Below, piece by piece: positions 1-11,900 of a DNA stretch of 64,000 nucleotides. The stretch is from Lichenostomus cassidix. Lineage: Eukaryota; Chordata; Aves; Passeriformes; Meliphagidae. Location of the stretch: the NCBI GenBank assembly GCA_008360975.2, contig VLJF02000047.1, forward strand, positions 2,130,414-2,194,413, read 5' to 3'. Under the pieces are notes generated by a model. It searched no databases. It was not told the origin of the DNA and saw nothing but the letters and a program-made list of their open reading frames with translations. Each line of letters starts with the position of its first letter. Within the stretch, counting starts at the first letter, position 1. Position numbers and translations under genes: made by a program.

Positions 1-1228
1 AGAGCCTAAAACCCTAAGAGCCTAACTCCCTAAAAGCCTAAAAGCCTAACAGCCTAAAACCCTAACAGCCTAAAAGCCTAACAGCCTAACAGCCTAACTC
101 CCTAAAAGCCTAAAACCCTAACAGCCTAACAGCCTAAAACCCTAACAGCCTAACAGCCTAAAACCCTAAGAGCCTAAAACCCTAACAGCCTAACAGCCTA
201 AAACCCTAACAGCCTAACAGCCTAAAACCCTAAGAGCCTAAAACCCTAAGAGCCTAACTCCCTAAAACCCTAAAAGCCTAACAGCCTAAAACCCTAAAAC
301 CCTAACAGCCTAAATCCCTAACTCCCTAACACCCTAACTGCCTAAAAGCCTAACAGCCTAAAAGCCTAAAAGCCTAACAGCCTAACAGCCTAAAAGCCTA
401 ACAGCCTAAAAGCCTAACAGCCTAAAAGCCTAACAGCCTAACAGCCTAAAAGCCTAACAGCCTAACAGCCTAAAACCCTAACAGCCTAAATCCCTAAAAC
501 CCTAACAGCCTAAATCCCTAACTCCCTAAAACCCTAACAGCCTAAAACTCTAACAGCCTAAATCCCTAACACCCGAACAGCCTAAATCCCTAACACCCTA
601 ACAGCCTAAATCCCTAACTCCCTAAAACCCTAACAGCCTAAAACCGTAACTCCCTAACAGCCTAACACCCTAACAGCCTAACAGCCTAAAACCCTAAGAG
701 CCTAACTCCCTAAAAGCCTAAAAGCCTAACAGCCTAAAAGCCTAACAGCCTAAAACCCTAAAACCCTAACAGCCTAACAGCCTAAAAGCCTAACAGCCTA
801 ACTCCCTAAAAGCCTAAAACCCTAAAACCCTAACAGCCTAACAGCCTAAAACCCTAACAGCCTAACAGCCTAAAAGCCTAACAGCCTAAAAGCCTAACTC
901 CCTAAAACCCTAAAAGCCTAACAGCCTAAAAGCCTAAAAGCCTAACAGCCTAAAACCCTAAAAGCCTAACAGCCTAAAAGCCTAAAAGCCTAAAAGCCTA
1001 ACAGCCTAAAACCCTAAGAGCCTAACTCCCTAAAACCCTAAAAGCCTAACAGCCTAAAACCCTAAAAGCCTAACAGCCTAAAAGCCTAACAGCCTAAAAC
1101 CCTAAAAGCCTAACAGCCTAAAACCCTAAAAGCCTAACAGCCTAAAAGCCTGACAGCCTAACAGCCTAACAGCCTAAAACCCTAACAGCCTAAAAGCCTA
1201 AAACCCTAACAGCCTAAAACCCTAACCT
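1..1228. repeat. Telomere-like array in an 8-bp register (CCTAANNN)
   Basis: From base 5 the sequence parses as consecutive octamers CCTAA plus three bases. The commonest are CCTAACAG, CCTAAAAC, CCTAAAAG, CCTAACTC, CCTAAGAG and CCTAAATC. The register runs without an insertion or deletion from 5 to 1220 (152 units), with only a few substitutions, such as TCTAACAG near 549, CCGAACAG near 573 and CCTGACAG near 1149. The other strand reads TTAGG plus three variable bases. CCCTAA strings occur only where a unit ending in C meets the next, so this is not a (CCCTAA)n hexamer array. The C-rich strand reading 5' to 3' at the left edge fits a left chromosome end. Either this is a proximal degenerate array internal to an unassembled hexamer tip, or an independent octamer satellite derived from TTAGGG. 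Confidence 0.9.
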
Positions 1229-1504
1229 AGGTCTAAGCCTAATACCCGCCACCGCAAACCCTTACCTGCACGGCGCGGCGTCCGCTGTCCTTCCGGCACG
1301 TCGCCGTGGTGCGGGCTGGGCTGTGCGGCGCTTCCGGAGACGCCGACGTCCCGCGCGTAGCCGCGGGCGCTTCCGGAGTGGCGAAACGCAGCGCGCCGAG
1401 CGTAGCCGTCTCTCGGCATGCCCCCGATGCGGTCCGGTGGCCGCGAGAGCGGCGGCGAGCGCTGTAGGGCTGTCGGAGCCGCGCGCGCCGTGCCGCTCCG
1501 TGGC

Positions 1505-1516
1505 GCCGCCATGTTG
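1505..1516 (-). promoter_or_regulatory. YY1-type element, minus orientation
   Basis: The minus strand reads CAACATGGCGGC, a full match to the AAnATGGCGGC consensus. YY1 elements of this form are usually oriented with the gene and sit just downstream of the start site, so this one suggests transcription towards base 1. Its ATG has a favourable Kozak context (A at -3, G at +4). Confidence 0.6.
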
Positions 1517-1523
1517 GCCTTCC

Positions 1524-1535
1524 CCGGAAGTGACG
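1524..1535. promoter_or_regulatory. ETS/CRE composite site
   Basis: CCGGAAGTGACG joins an ETS (GABPA-type) core to a half CRE, a combination common in housekeeping CpG-island promoters. It lies 7 bases to the right of the YY1 element at 1505-1516, so it is upstream for minus-strand transcription. Confidence 0.55.
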
Positions 1536-1736
1536 ACAGCGGTGCCTTGTGGGAGTTGTGGGCGGGCTGTGGGCGGAGCGAGCTGCGCCGCTTCCTGCAG
1601 CCTGTAGCCCTGCTACGTGTTCAGGAGACGAAGCGAACGCTGTGGAGAACTCCCCCGCACAGACGGGCTCCTCTCGGAAGCCCCCGAAGTGATAAAGATC
1701 GCGTTGGTTAATGTAGATTTCCAAACGTGTAAAAGA

Positions 1737-1830
1737 CTACCAAAATGGCGTCGGCATCACTTGCACATGCTCGGTGCTGCGGACTACCAAAATGGCGTCG
1801 GCATCGCTCGCACATGCGCAGTAGCCTAGG
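1737..1830 (+). repeat. Two 47-bp YY1/NRF1 units next to the telomere-proximal CpG island
   Basis: CTACC followed by AAAATGGCGTCGGCATC starts at 1737 and again at 1784, exactly 47 bases apart. Each unit has a YY1-type core (AAAATGGCG, plus orientation) and a CACATGCGCAG-type segment, diverged in the first unit, that resembles an NRF1 half site. The same 47-bp unit forms a 13-copy array at 30292-30902, so the two CpG islands share an origin. The plus-oriented YY1 cores here and the minus-oriented one at 1505-1516 would suit a divergent promoter. Confidence 0.8.
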
Positions 1831-1881
1831 TGGTACTGCGTGTAGAAAAGGGTTAGAGAGTGGTATGTACTGTTGGACTTG

Positions 1882-1912
1882 GTATATATATATATATATA
1901 TACATATATATA
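1882..1912. repeat. TA-rich microsatellite
   Basis: Alternating TA run with one interrupting C, ending in TATATATAG. Confidence 0.9.
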
Positions 1913-2900
1913 GACGCACTATATCTATACACGTACATATGGCTGCCCACTTCTCCACCATTCAAACTCCATCCTCCTCGCTACTGACCTATACCGCATC
2001 CCCTGACTCTAATTCCATCACCGCACCGCGTGGCGACCGCCGGCACGGCATCCCCCTAACGCACCCGAACGCTCAAACCTAAAGCCACGCGCCACATTAC
2101 TCACCTGAAAACGATCCTACTTCCAGAGCCGGCCGTTCTAACGCACACCCCACCGCACGCCGTACGCACCTAAACCTCGTCCCGCTTCCAAAACCGCGCC
2201 TTCTAACTCCACCTGCACGGCGTGAACGCTCTAACGCAAACTCCCAGAGGTCCGCTAAACGCCTAGAATGACTGCTACTTACACGTCCGCCGACTGTCAC
2301 TCCAACTCTACCCCACACGTCACCGAGCTCAACGACAACCTCCTTCGTTATCCCGCAACACGAAGTCCGACCCTTCCCACGAAAACCCACGTCTCCGAAT
2401 ACGCTCCTTACCTACCCGACCGCTATACATCCGACCCTTCCACACGCCATACGCGCCTCAAAATCTCCCTCCTCCCTCGCGCCACAAAACTAATGACACG
2501 TCTTCACAAAACGCTACCTACCTCACGGACGTCCCGATTCCCCACGCAAAAACTCTACCTCCGCCTATTCACCGTAAACGACACATCTCTCATAAGCCCC
2601 CCTACCCCATCCACGAACTACCACGCCGCCTCTTTAACGCACACTACGACACTACAACATACCCTCCTCACACGTCCAAACACCTTACTCAACAACATCG
2701 ACCCTCGGAACACCTCCCAAACAACCACCCGTATCCACAAATAACCCTCTCAATGCACCCACATCCTCCTTCCATTACACACGCAAAACTTCCACCGCAA
2801 ACAAAATCAATGCATTGCACGCCCCCAGACTTTCTACAAACACCACAAAACAAAGACTGCGAAACACACTAGTCTATTTCCACAACAATGCTTCTTCCCT
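1913..2900. other. Degenerate G-poor, C-rich sequence, no gene seen
   Basis: The + strand is rich in C and A, poor in G, and has scattered CpG. Short pieces resemble satellite words (CACTTA-, TCCAACTCC-, TCACTCCAAC-like), and the sequence grades into recognisable 69-bp units near 2900-3000. I read it as the badly decayed outer edge of the satellite. The 158-codon plus frame at 2268-2744 has no recognisable domain and is of the kind expected in stop-poor C/A-rich DNA. Confidence 0.45.
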
Positions 2901-5900
2901 CATACACAACCCACAAATAACAACGACACCAACATCTCCGCTCTACGTGTACGTCCACCCCTATTTCCTTATACATATCCCACAAAAAACCAGGTCCCAA
3001 TCACAGGTCGTCCAACTCCAATTCCAAATCACTTCCTTGATACAGATCCCAGGACAAACCACCTCTCCATCACAGGCCCTCCAAGTCCACTATCAGATCA
3101 CTCACTTTCTACAAGTCCCAGGAACAACCAGCTCTCCATCACACGCCCTCCAACTCCACTTCCACATCACTTCCTTTATACATATGCCACAAAAACCCAG
3201 ATCTCCATCACACGCCCGCCAACTCCACCTCCACACCACTTACTTCCTACACACCGCAACACAATCCACGTCTCCAGCAAAGGCGCCCCAAATCCACTTC
3301 CAGGTCACTTAGTTTGTACACATCCCAGGAAAAAACACCTCTACATAACAGACCGTCCAAATCCACTTCCAGATCACTTACTTTGTACACATCCCAAAAA
3401 AACCCAGATGTCCATCACGGGCCCTCCAACTCCAGTTCCAGGTAACTTACTTTGTACACCTCCCAGGAAAAACCATCTCTCCAGCACAGACGCTCTAAGT
3501 CCACCTCCAGCTCACTTACTTTATACACATCCAAAAAACCCAGATCTCCATCACCGACCCTCCAAGTCCACTTCCAAATCACTTCCTTTATACACATCCC
3601 GGGAAAACACACATCTCCATCACCGACCCTCCAAGTCCACTTCCAGATCACTTACTTTATACACATCCCAGGAAAAAACACAGCTCCATCACAGGCCCTC
3701 CAAGTCCACTTCCAGGTCACTCACTAGATACAGATCGCAAACAAACCCATATCTCCATCACAGACCCTCCAACTCCACTTCCACGTCACTTACTTTGTAC
3801 ACATCCCAGGAAAAACCACCTCTCCACCACGGACGCTCCAACTCCACCTCCAGCCCACTTGCTCTGTACACATCCCAAAAAAACCAGATCTCCATCACCG
3901 ACCCTCCAACTCCACGTCCAAGTCACTTACTTTATACACATCCCAAAAAAAACAGATCTCCATCACAGGCACTCCAAGTCCACTTCCACGTCACTTGCTT
4001 TGTACACATCCCAGGAAAAAACAGGTCTCCAGCACAGGCCCTCCAATTACACTTCCAATTCACTTTCTTTGTTCACATCCCAGGAAAAACCACATCTCCA
4101 CCACGGATGCTCAAAGTCAATTTCCAAGTCACTTCCTCTATACACATCCCACGAAAAACCAGGTCTCCAGCACGTACACTCCAAGTCCACTTCCAGCTCA
4201 CTGACTTTGTACACATCCCAGGAAAAACCAACTCTCCACCACAGACCCTCCAACTCCACCTCCACGCAACTTACTTTCTACAGACCGCGGGGAAATCCAG
4301 GTCTCCAGCACCGACGCTCCAAATCCACTTCCCCATCACTTACTTTGTACAGATCCCAGGAAAAACCAGGTCTCCATCACACGCCCTCCAACTCCACTTC
4401 CAGTTCACTTACTTTGTACACATCGCACGAAAAACCAGATCTCCAGCACGCACGCTCCAAGTCCACTTCCAGCTCACTGACTTTGTACACATCCCAGGAA
4501 AAAACAGGTCTCCACCACAGGACCTCCAAATCGACTTCCAGGTCACTTACATTGTACACCTCCCAGAATAAAACCACCTATCCATCACAACACCTACAAC
4601 TCCACCTCCACACCACTTACTTTCTACACACCACAAAGCAATCCGCGTCTCCATCACAAACGCTCCAAGCCCAATTCCAGGTCACTTACTTTCTACACCT
4701 CCCAGAAAAAAATAGCTCTCCATCACAGCCCCTCCAAGTCCAATTCCAGATCACTCACTTTCTACACATGCTAAAAAAAAACAGCTCTCCATCACAGGCC
4801 CTCCAAGTCCACTTCCAGGTCACTTACTTTGTACACATCCCAGGAAAACACAGGTCTCCAGAACACACGCTCCAAGTCCACTTCCAGGTCACTTACTTTG
4901 TACACATCCCAAACAAAAACAGCTCTCCAGCACGAGCCCTCCAAGTCCACTTCCAGTTCACTTACTTTATACAGATCCCAGAAAAAACCAGCTCTCCAGC
5001 ACGAACGCTCAAAGTCCACTTCCATGTCACTTACTTTGTACACATCCCAGGAAAACACCAGGTGTCCAGCACACACGCTCCAAGTCCACTTCCAGGTCAT
5101 TTACTTTGTACACATCCCACAAAAAACCAGGTCTCCAGCACACACGCTCCAAGTCCACGTCCAGGTCACTTACTTTGTACAGGTCCCAGAAAAAAAACAG
5201 GTCTCCAGCACAGCCCCTCCAAGTCCACTTCCACGTCACTTACTTTCTACACATCCCAGGAAAAAACAGGTCTCCAGCACAGCCCCTCCAAGTCCACTTC
5301 CACGTCACTTACTTTGTACACATCCCAGGAAAAACCACCTCTCCATCACAGGCCCTCCAAGTCCACTTCCAGGTCACTTACTTTGTACAGATCCCAGAAA
5401 AAAACAGGTCTCCATCACGGGCCCTCCAAGTCCACTTCCAGGTCACTTACTTTGTACAGATCCCAGAAAAAAACAGGTCTCCATCACGGGCCCTCCAAGT
5501 CCACTTCCAGGTCACTTACTTTGTACAGATCCCAGGAAAAAACAGGTCTCCATCACAGGCCCTCCAAGTCCACTTCCAGGTCACTTACCTTGTACAGATC
5601 CCTGGAAAAACCAGGTCTCCATCACGGGCCCTCCAAGTCCACTTCCAGGTCACTTACTTTGTACAGATCCCAGAAAAAAACAGGTCTCCATCACGGGCCC
5701 TCCAAGTCCACTTCCAGGTCACTTACTTTGTACAGATCCCAGGAAAAACCAGGTCTCCATCACGGGCCCTCCAAGTCCACTTCCAGGTCACTTAGTTTGT
5801 ACACATCCCAGGAAAAAACAGATCTCGATCACAGGCCCTCCAAGTCCACCTCCACGCCACTTACTTTCTACAGACCGCGGGGAAATCCAGGTCTCCAGCA

Positions 5901-8900
5901 CGGACGCTCCAAGTCCACTTCCAGGTCACTTACTTTGTACAGATCCCAGGAAAAACCAGATCTCCAGCACAGGCCCTCGAAGTCCACCTCCACGCCACTT
6001 ACTTTCTACAGATCCCAGAAAAAACCAGGTCTCCATCACAGGCCCTCCACGCCACTTACTTTCTACGGACCGCGGGGCAATCCAGGTCTCCAGCACAAAT
6101 ACTCCAAGTCCACTTCCAGGTCACTTACTTTCTACGGACCGCGGGGAAATCCAGGTCTCCAGCATGGACGCTCCAAGTCCACTTCCAGTTCACTTACCTT
6201 GTACAGATCCCACGACAAACCAGGTGTCCATCACAGGCCCTCCAAGTCCACTTCCAGGTCACTTACTTTGCACACATCCCAGGAAAAACCAGGTCTCCAT
6301 CACAGGCCCTCCAAGTCCACCTCCACGCCACGTACTTTCCACAGACCGCAGGGCAATCCAGGTCTCCAGCACGGACGCTCCAAGTCCACTTCCAGGTCAC
6401 TTACTTTCTACAGATCCCAGGAAAAACCGATCTCCATCACAGGCCCTCCAAGTCCACCACCACGCCACTTACTTTCCACAGACCGCGGGGAAATCCAGGT
6501 CTCCAGCACGGACGCTCCAACTCCAGTTCCAGGTCACTTACCTTGTACAGATCCCAGGAAAAACCAGGTCTCCATCACAGGCCCTCCAAGTCCACTTCCA
6601 GGTCACTTACTTTGTACAGATCCCAGGAAAAACCAGGTCTCCATCACCGACCCTCCATGTCCACTTCCAGATCACTTACTTTGTACAGATCCCAGCAAAA
6701 AAAAACTCTCCATCACAGGCCCTCCAAGTCCACTTCCAGGTCACTTATTTGTACAAATCCCAGGAAAAACCAGGTCTCCATCACAGGCCCTCCAAGTCCA
6801 CCACCACGCCACTTACTTTCTACAGATCCCAGAAAAAACAGGTCTCCATCACAGGCCCTCCAAGTCCAGTTCCAAGTCACTTACTTTGTACAGATCCCAG
6901 GAAAAACCAGATCTCCATCACGGGCCCTCCAAGTCCACTTCCAGGTCACTTACTTTGTACAGATCCCACAAAAAACCAGATCTCCATCACGGTCACTCCA
7001 ACTCCACTTCCAGGTCACTTAATTTGTACAGATCCCAGGAAAAACCAGGTCTCCAGCACAGGCCCTCCAAGTCCACTTCCAGGTCACTTACTTTGTACAG
7101 TTCCGAGAAAAAAACAGGTCTCCATCACAGGCCCTCCAAGTCCACTTCCAGGTCACTTACTTTGTACAGATCCCAGGAAAAAACAGGTCTCCATCACAGG
7201 CTCTCCAAGTCCACTTCCACGTCACTTGCTTTGTACACATCCCAGGAAAAAACAGGTCTCCATCACAGGCCCTCCAATTACACTTCCAATTCACTTTCTT
7301 TGTTCACATCCCAGGAAAAACCACATCTCCACCACGGACGCTCAAAGTCAATTTCCAAGTCACTTCCTCTGTACACATCCCACGAAAAACCAGGTCTCCA
7401 GCACGTACACTCCAAGTCCACTTCCAGCTCACTGACTTTGTACACATCCCAGGAAAAACCAACTCTCCACCACAGACCCTCCAACTCCACCTCCACGCCA
7501 CTTACTTTCTACAGACCGCGGGGAAAACCAGGTCTCCAGCACGGACGCTCCAAATCCACTTCCACATCACTTACTTTGTACAGATCCCAGAAAAACCAGG
7601 TCTCCATCACACGCCCTCCAAGTCCACTTCCAGTTCACTTACTTTGTACACATCCCAGGAAAAACCAGATCTCCAGCACGCACGCTCCAAGTCCACTTCC
7701 AGCTCACTGACTTTGTACACATCCCAGGAAAAAACAGGTCTCCACCACAGGACCTCCAAATCCACTTCCAGGTCACTTACATTGTACACCTCCCAGAATA
7801 AAACCACCTATCCATCACAACACCTACAACTCCACCTCCACACCACTTACTTTCTACACACCACAAAGCAATCCACGTCTCCATCACAAACGCTCCAAGC
7901 CCAATTCCAGGTCACTTACTTTCTACACCTCCCAGAAAAAAACAGCTCTCCATCACAGCCCCTCCAAGTCCAATTCCAGATCACTCACTTTCTACACATG
8001 CTAAAAAAAAACAGCTCTCCATCACAGGCCCTCCAAGTCCACTTCCAGGTCACTTACTTTGTACACATCCCAGGAAAACACAGGTCTCCAGAACACACGC
8101 TCCAAGTCCACTTCCAGGTCACTTACTTTGTACACATCCCAAACAAAAACAGCTCTCCAGCACGAGCCCTCCAAGTCCACTTCCAGTTCACTTACTTTAT
8201 ACAGATCCCAGAAAAAACCAGCTCTCCAGCACGAACGCTCAAAGTCCACTTCCATGTCACTTACTTTGTACACATCCCAGGAAAACACCAGGTGTCCAGC
8301 ACACACGCTCCAAGTCCACTTCCAGGTCATTTACTTTGTACACATCCCACAAAAAACCAGGTCTCCAGCACACACGCTCCAAGTCCACGTCCAGGTCACT
8401 TACTTTGTACAGGTCCCAGAAAAAAAACAGGTCTCCAGCACAGCCCCTCCAAGTCCACTTCCACGTCACTTACTTTCTACACATCCCAGGAAAAAACAGG
8501 TCTCCAGCACAGCCCCTCCAAGTCCACTTCCACGTCACTTACTTTGTACACATCCCAGGAAAAACCACCTCTCCATCACAGGCCCTCCAAGTCCACTTCC
8601 AGGTCACTTACTTTGTACAGATCCCAGAAAAAAACAGGTCTCCATCACGGGCCCTCCAAGTCCACTTCCAGGTCACTTACTTTGTACAGATCCCAGAAAA
8701 AAACAGGTCTCCATCACGGGCCCTCCAAGTCCACTTCCAGGTCACTTACTTTGTACAGATCCCAGGAAAAAACAGGTCTCCATCACAGGCCCTCCAAGTC
8801 CACTTCCAGGTCACTTACTTTGTACAGATCCCAGGAAAAAACAGGTCTCCATCACGGGCCCTCCAAGTCCACTTCCAGGTCACTTACTTTGTACAGATCC

Positions 8901-11900
8901 CAGAAAAAACCAGGTCTCCATCACGGGCCCTCCAAGTCCACTTCCAGGTCACTTACTTTGTACAGATCCCAGGAAAAACCAGGTCTCCATCACGGGCCCT
9001 CCAAGTCCACTTCCAGGTCACTTACTTTGTACAGATCCCAGGAAAAACCAGGTCTCCATCACAGGCCCTCCAAGTCCACCTCCACGCCACTTACTTTCTA
9101 CAGACCGCGGGGAAATCCAGGTCTCCAGCACGGACGCTCCAAGTCCACTTCCAGGTCACTTACTTTGTACAGATCCCAGGAAAAACCAGATCTCCAGCAC
9201 AGGCCCTCGAAGTCCACCTCCACGCCACTTACTTTCTACAGATCCCAGAAAAAACCAGGTCTCCATCACAGGCCCTCCACGCCACTTACTTTCTACGGAC
9301 CGCGGGGCAATCCAGGTCTCCAGCACAAATACTCCAAGTCCACTTCCAGGTCACTTACTTTCTACGGACCGCGGGGAAATCCAGGTCTCCAGCATGGACG
9401 CTCCAAGTCCACTTCCAGTTCACTTACCTTGTACAGATCCCACGACAAACCAGGTGTCCATCACAGGCCCTCCAAGTCCACTTCCAGGTCACTTACTTTG
9501 CACACATCCCAGGAAAAACCAGGTCTCCATCACAGGCCCTCCAAGTCCACCTCCACGCCACTTACTTTCCACAGACCGCAGGGCAATCCAGGTCTCCAGC
9601 ACGGATGCTCCAAGTCCACTTCCAGGTCACTTACTTTCTACAGATCCCAGGAAAAACCGATCTCCATCACAGGCCCTCCAAGTCCACCACCACGCCACTT
9701 ACTTTCCACAGACCGCGGGGAAATCCAGGTCTCCAGCACGGACGCTCCAACTCCAGTTCCAGGTCACTTACCTTGTACAGATCCCAGGAAAAACCAGGTC
9801 TCCATCACAGGCCCTCCAAGTCCACTTCCAGGTCACTTACTTTGTACAGATCCCAGGAAAAACCAGGTCTCCATCACAGGCCCTCCAAGTCCACTTCCAG
9901 ATCACTTACTTTGTACAGATCCCAGCAAAAAACAAGTCTCCATCACAGGCCCTCCAAGTCCACTTCCAGGTCACTTATTTGTACAAATCCCAGGAAAAAC
10001 CAGGTCTCCATCACAGGCCCTCCAAGTCCACCACCACGCCACTTACTTTCTACAGATCCCAGAAAAAACAGGTCTCCATCACAGGCCCTCCAAGTCCAGT
10101 TCCAAGTCACTTACTTTGTACAGATCCCAGGAAAAACCAGATCTCCATCACGGGCCCTCCAAGTCCACTTCCAGGTCACTTACTTTGTACAGATCCCAGA
10201 AAAAACCAGATCTCCATCACGGTCACTCCAACTCCACTTCCAGGTCACTTAATTTGTACAGATCCCAGGAAAAAACAGGTCTCCAGCACAGGCCCTCCAA
10301 GTCCACTTCCAGGTCACTTACTTTGTACAGTTCCGAGAAAAAAACAGGTCTCCATCACAGGCCCTCCAAGTCCACTTCCAGGTCACTTACTTTGTACAGA
10401 TCCCAGGAAAAAACAGGTCTCCATCACAGGCCCTCAAACTCCACCTCCATGCCACTTACTTACTACAGAGCACGGGGCAATCCAGGTCTCCAGCACGGAC
10501 GCTCCAAGTCCACTTCCAGGTCACTTACTTTCTACGGACCGCGGGGCAATCCAGGTCTCCAGCATGGACGCCCCAAGTCCACTTCCAGGTCACTTACTTT
10601 GTACAGATCCCAGGAAAAAACAGGTCTCCATCACAGGCCCTGCAAATCCACTTCCACATCACTTACTTTGTACAGATCCCAAAAAAACCAGGTCTCCATC
10701 ACAGGCCCTCCAAGTCCACTTCCACGTCACTTACCTTGTACAGATCCCAAAAAAACCAGCTCTCCATCACAGGCCCTCCAAGTCCACTTCCAGGTCACTT
10801 ACTTTGTACAGATCCCAGGAAAAACCAGATCTCCATCACAGGCCCTCCAAGTCCACTTCCAGGTCACTTACTTTCTACAGATCCCAGGAAAAACCAGCTC
10901 TCCATCACAGGCCCTCCAAGTCCACTTCCAGGTCACTTACTTTGTACACATCCCAGGAAAAAACAGGTCTCCATCACGGGCCCTCCAAGTCCACTTCCAG
11001 GTCACTTACTTTGTACACATCCCAGGAAAAACCAGATCTCCATCACAGGCCCTCCAAGTCCACCTCCACGCCACTTACTTTCTACAGACCGCGGGACAAT
11101 CCAGCTCTCCAGCACGGACGCTCCAAGTCCACTTCCAAGTCACTTACTTTGTACACATCCCAGGAAAAACCAGGTCTCCATCACAGGCCCTCCAAGTCCA
11201 CTTCCAGGTCACTTACTTTGTACAGATCCCACAAAAAAACAGGTCTCCAGCACAGCCCCTCCAAGTCCACTTCCACGTCACTTACTTTGTACACATCCCA
11301 GGAAAAAACAGGTCTCCATCACAGGCCCTCCAAGTCCACTTCCACGTCACTTACTTTGTACACATCCCAGGAAAAACCAGGTCTCCATCACGGGCCCTCC
11401 AAGTCCACTTCCAGGTCACTTACTTTGTACAGATCCCAGAAAAAACCAGGTCTCCATCACAGGCCCTCCAAGTCCACTTCCAGGTCACTTACTTTGTACA
11501 GATCCCAGGAAAAAACAGGTCTCCATCACAGGCCCTCCAAGTCCACTTCCAGGTCACTTACTTTGTACAGATCCCAGGAAAAAACAGGTCTCCATCACAG
11601 GCCCTCCAAGTCCACTTCCAGGTCACTTACTTTGTACAGATCCCAGGAAAAACCAGGTCTCCATCACGGGCCCTCCAAGTCCACTTCCAGGTCACTTACT
11701 TTGTACAGATCCCACAAAAAACCAGGTCTCCATCACGGGCCCTCCAAGTCCACTTCCAGGTCACTTACTTTGTACAGATCCCAGGAAAAAACAGGTCTCC
11801 ATCACGGGCCCTCCAAGTCCACTTCCAGGTCACTTACTTTGTACAGATCCCAGGAAAAACCAGGTCTCCATCACAGGCCCTCCAAGTCCACCTCCACGCC

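Larger units (their letters stand above)
1229..1735 (-). promoter_or_regulatory. Subtelomeric CpG island, candidate promoter facing the telomere
   Basis: GC- and CpG-rich sequence starts within a few bases of the telomere-like array. On the minus strand it carries an ETS core followed about 8 bases downstream by a YY1 element, the arrangement of TATA-less vertebrate promoters in which YY1 lies just downstream of the start site. Three further CTTCCGG (ETS) cores at 1290-1296, 1331-1337 and 1370-1376 are spaced about 40 bp, and the flanks of the last two are similar, so this is also a short imperfect tandem repeat. Transcription from here on the minus strand would run straight into the TTAGG repeats, as TERRA does. 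That role is inferred from position and motifs; nothing in the sequence proves expression. The 96-codon minus-strand frame starting at the YY1 ATG looks incidental. Confidence 0.55.

Noticed and set aside
1..1228. Ordinary vertebrate (CCCTAA)n telomere
   Set aside because: Period is 8, not 6; CCCTAA appears only across unit junctions.
1222..1512. 96-codon minus frame starting at the YY1 ATG
   Set aside because: Good Kozak context is inherent to the YY1 element; the R/A/P-rich product is typical of CpG-island DNA and ends at the telomere-like repeat.
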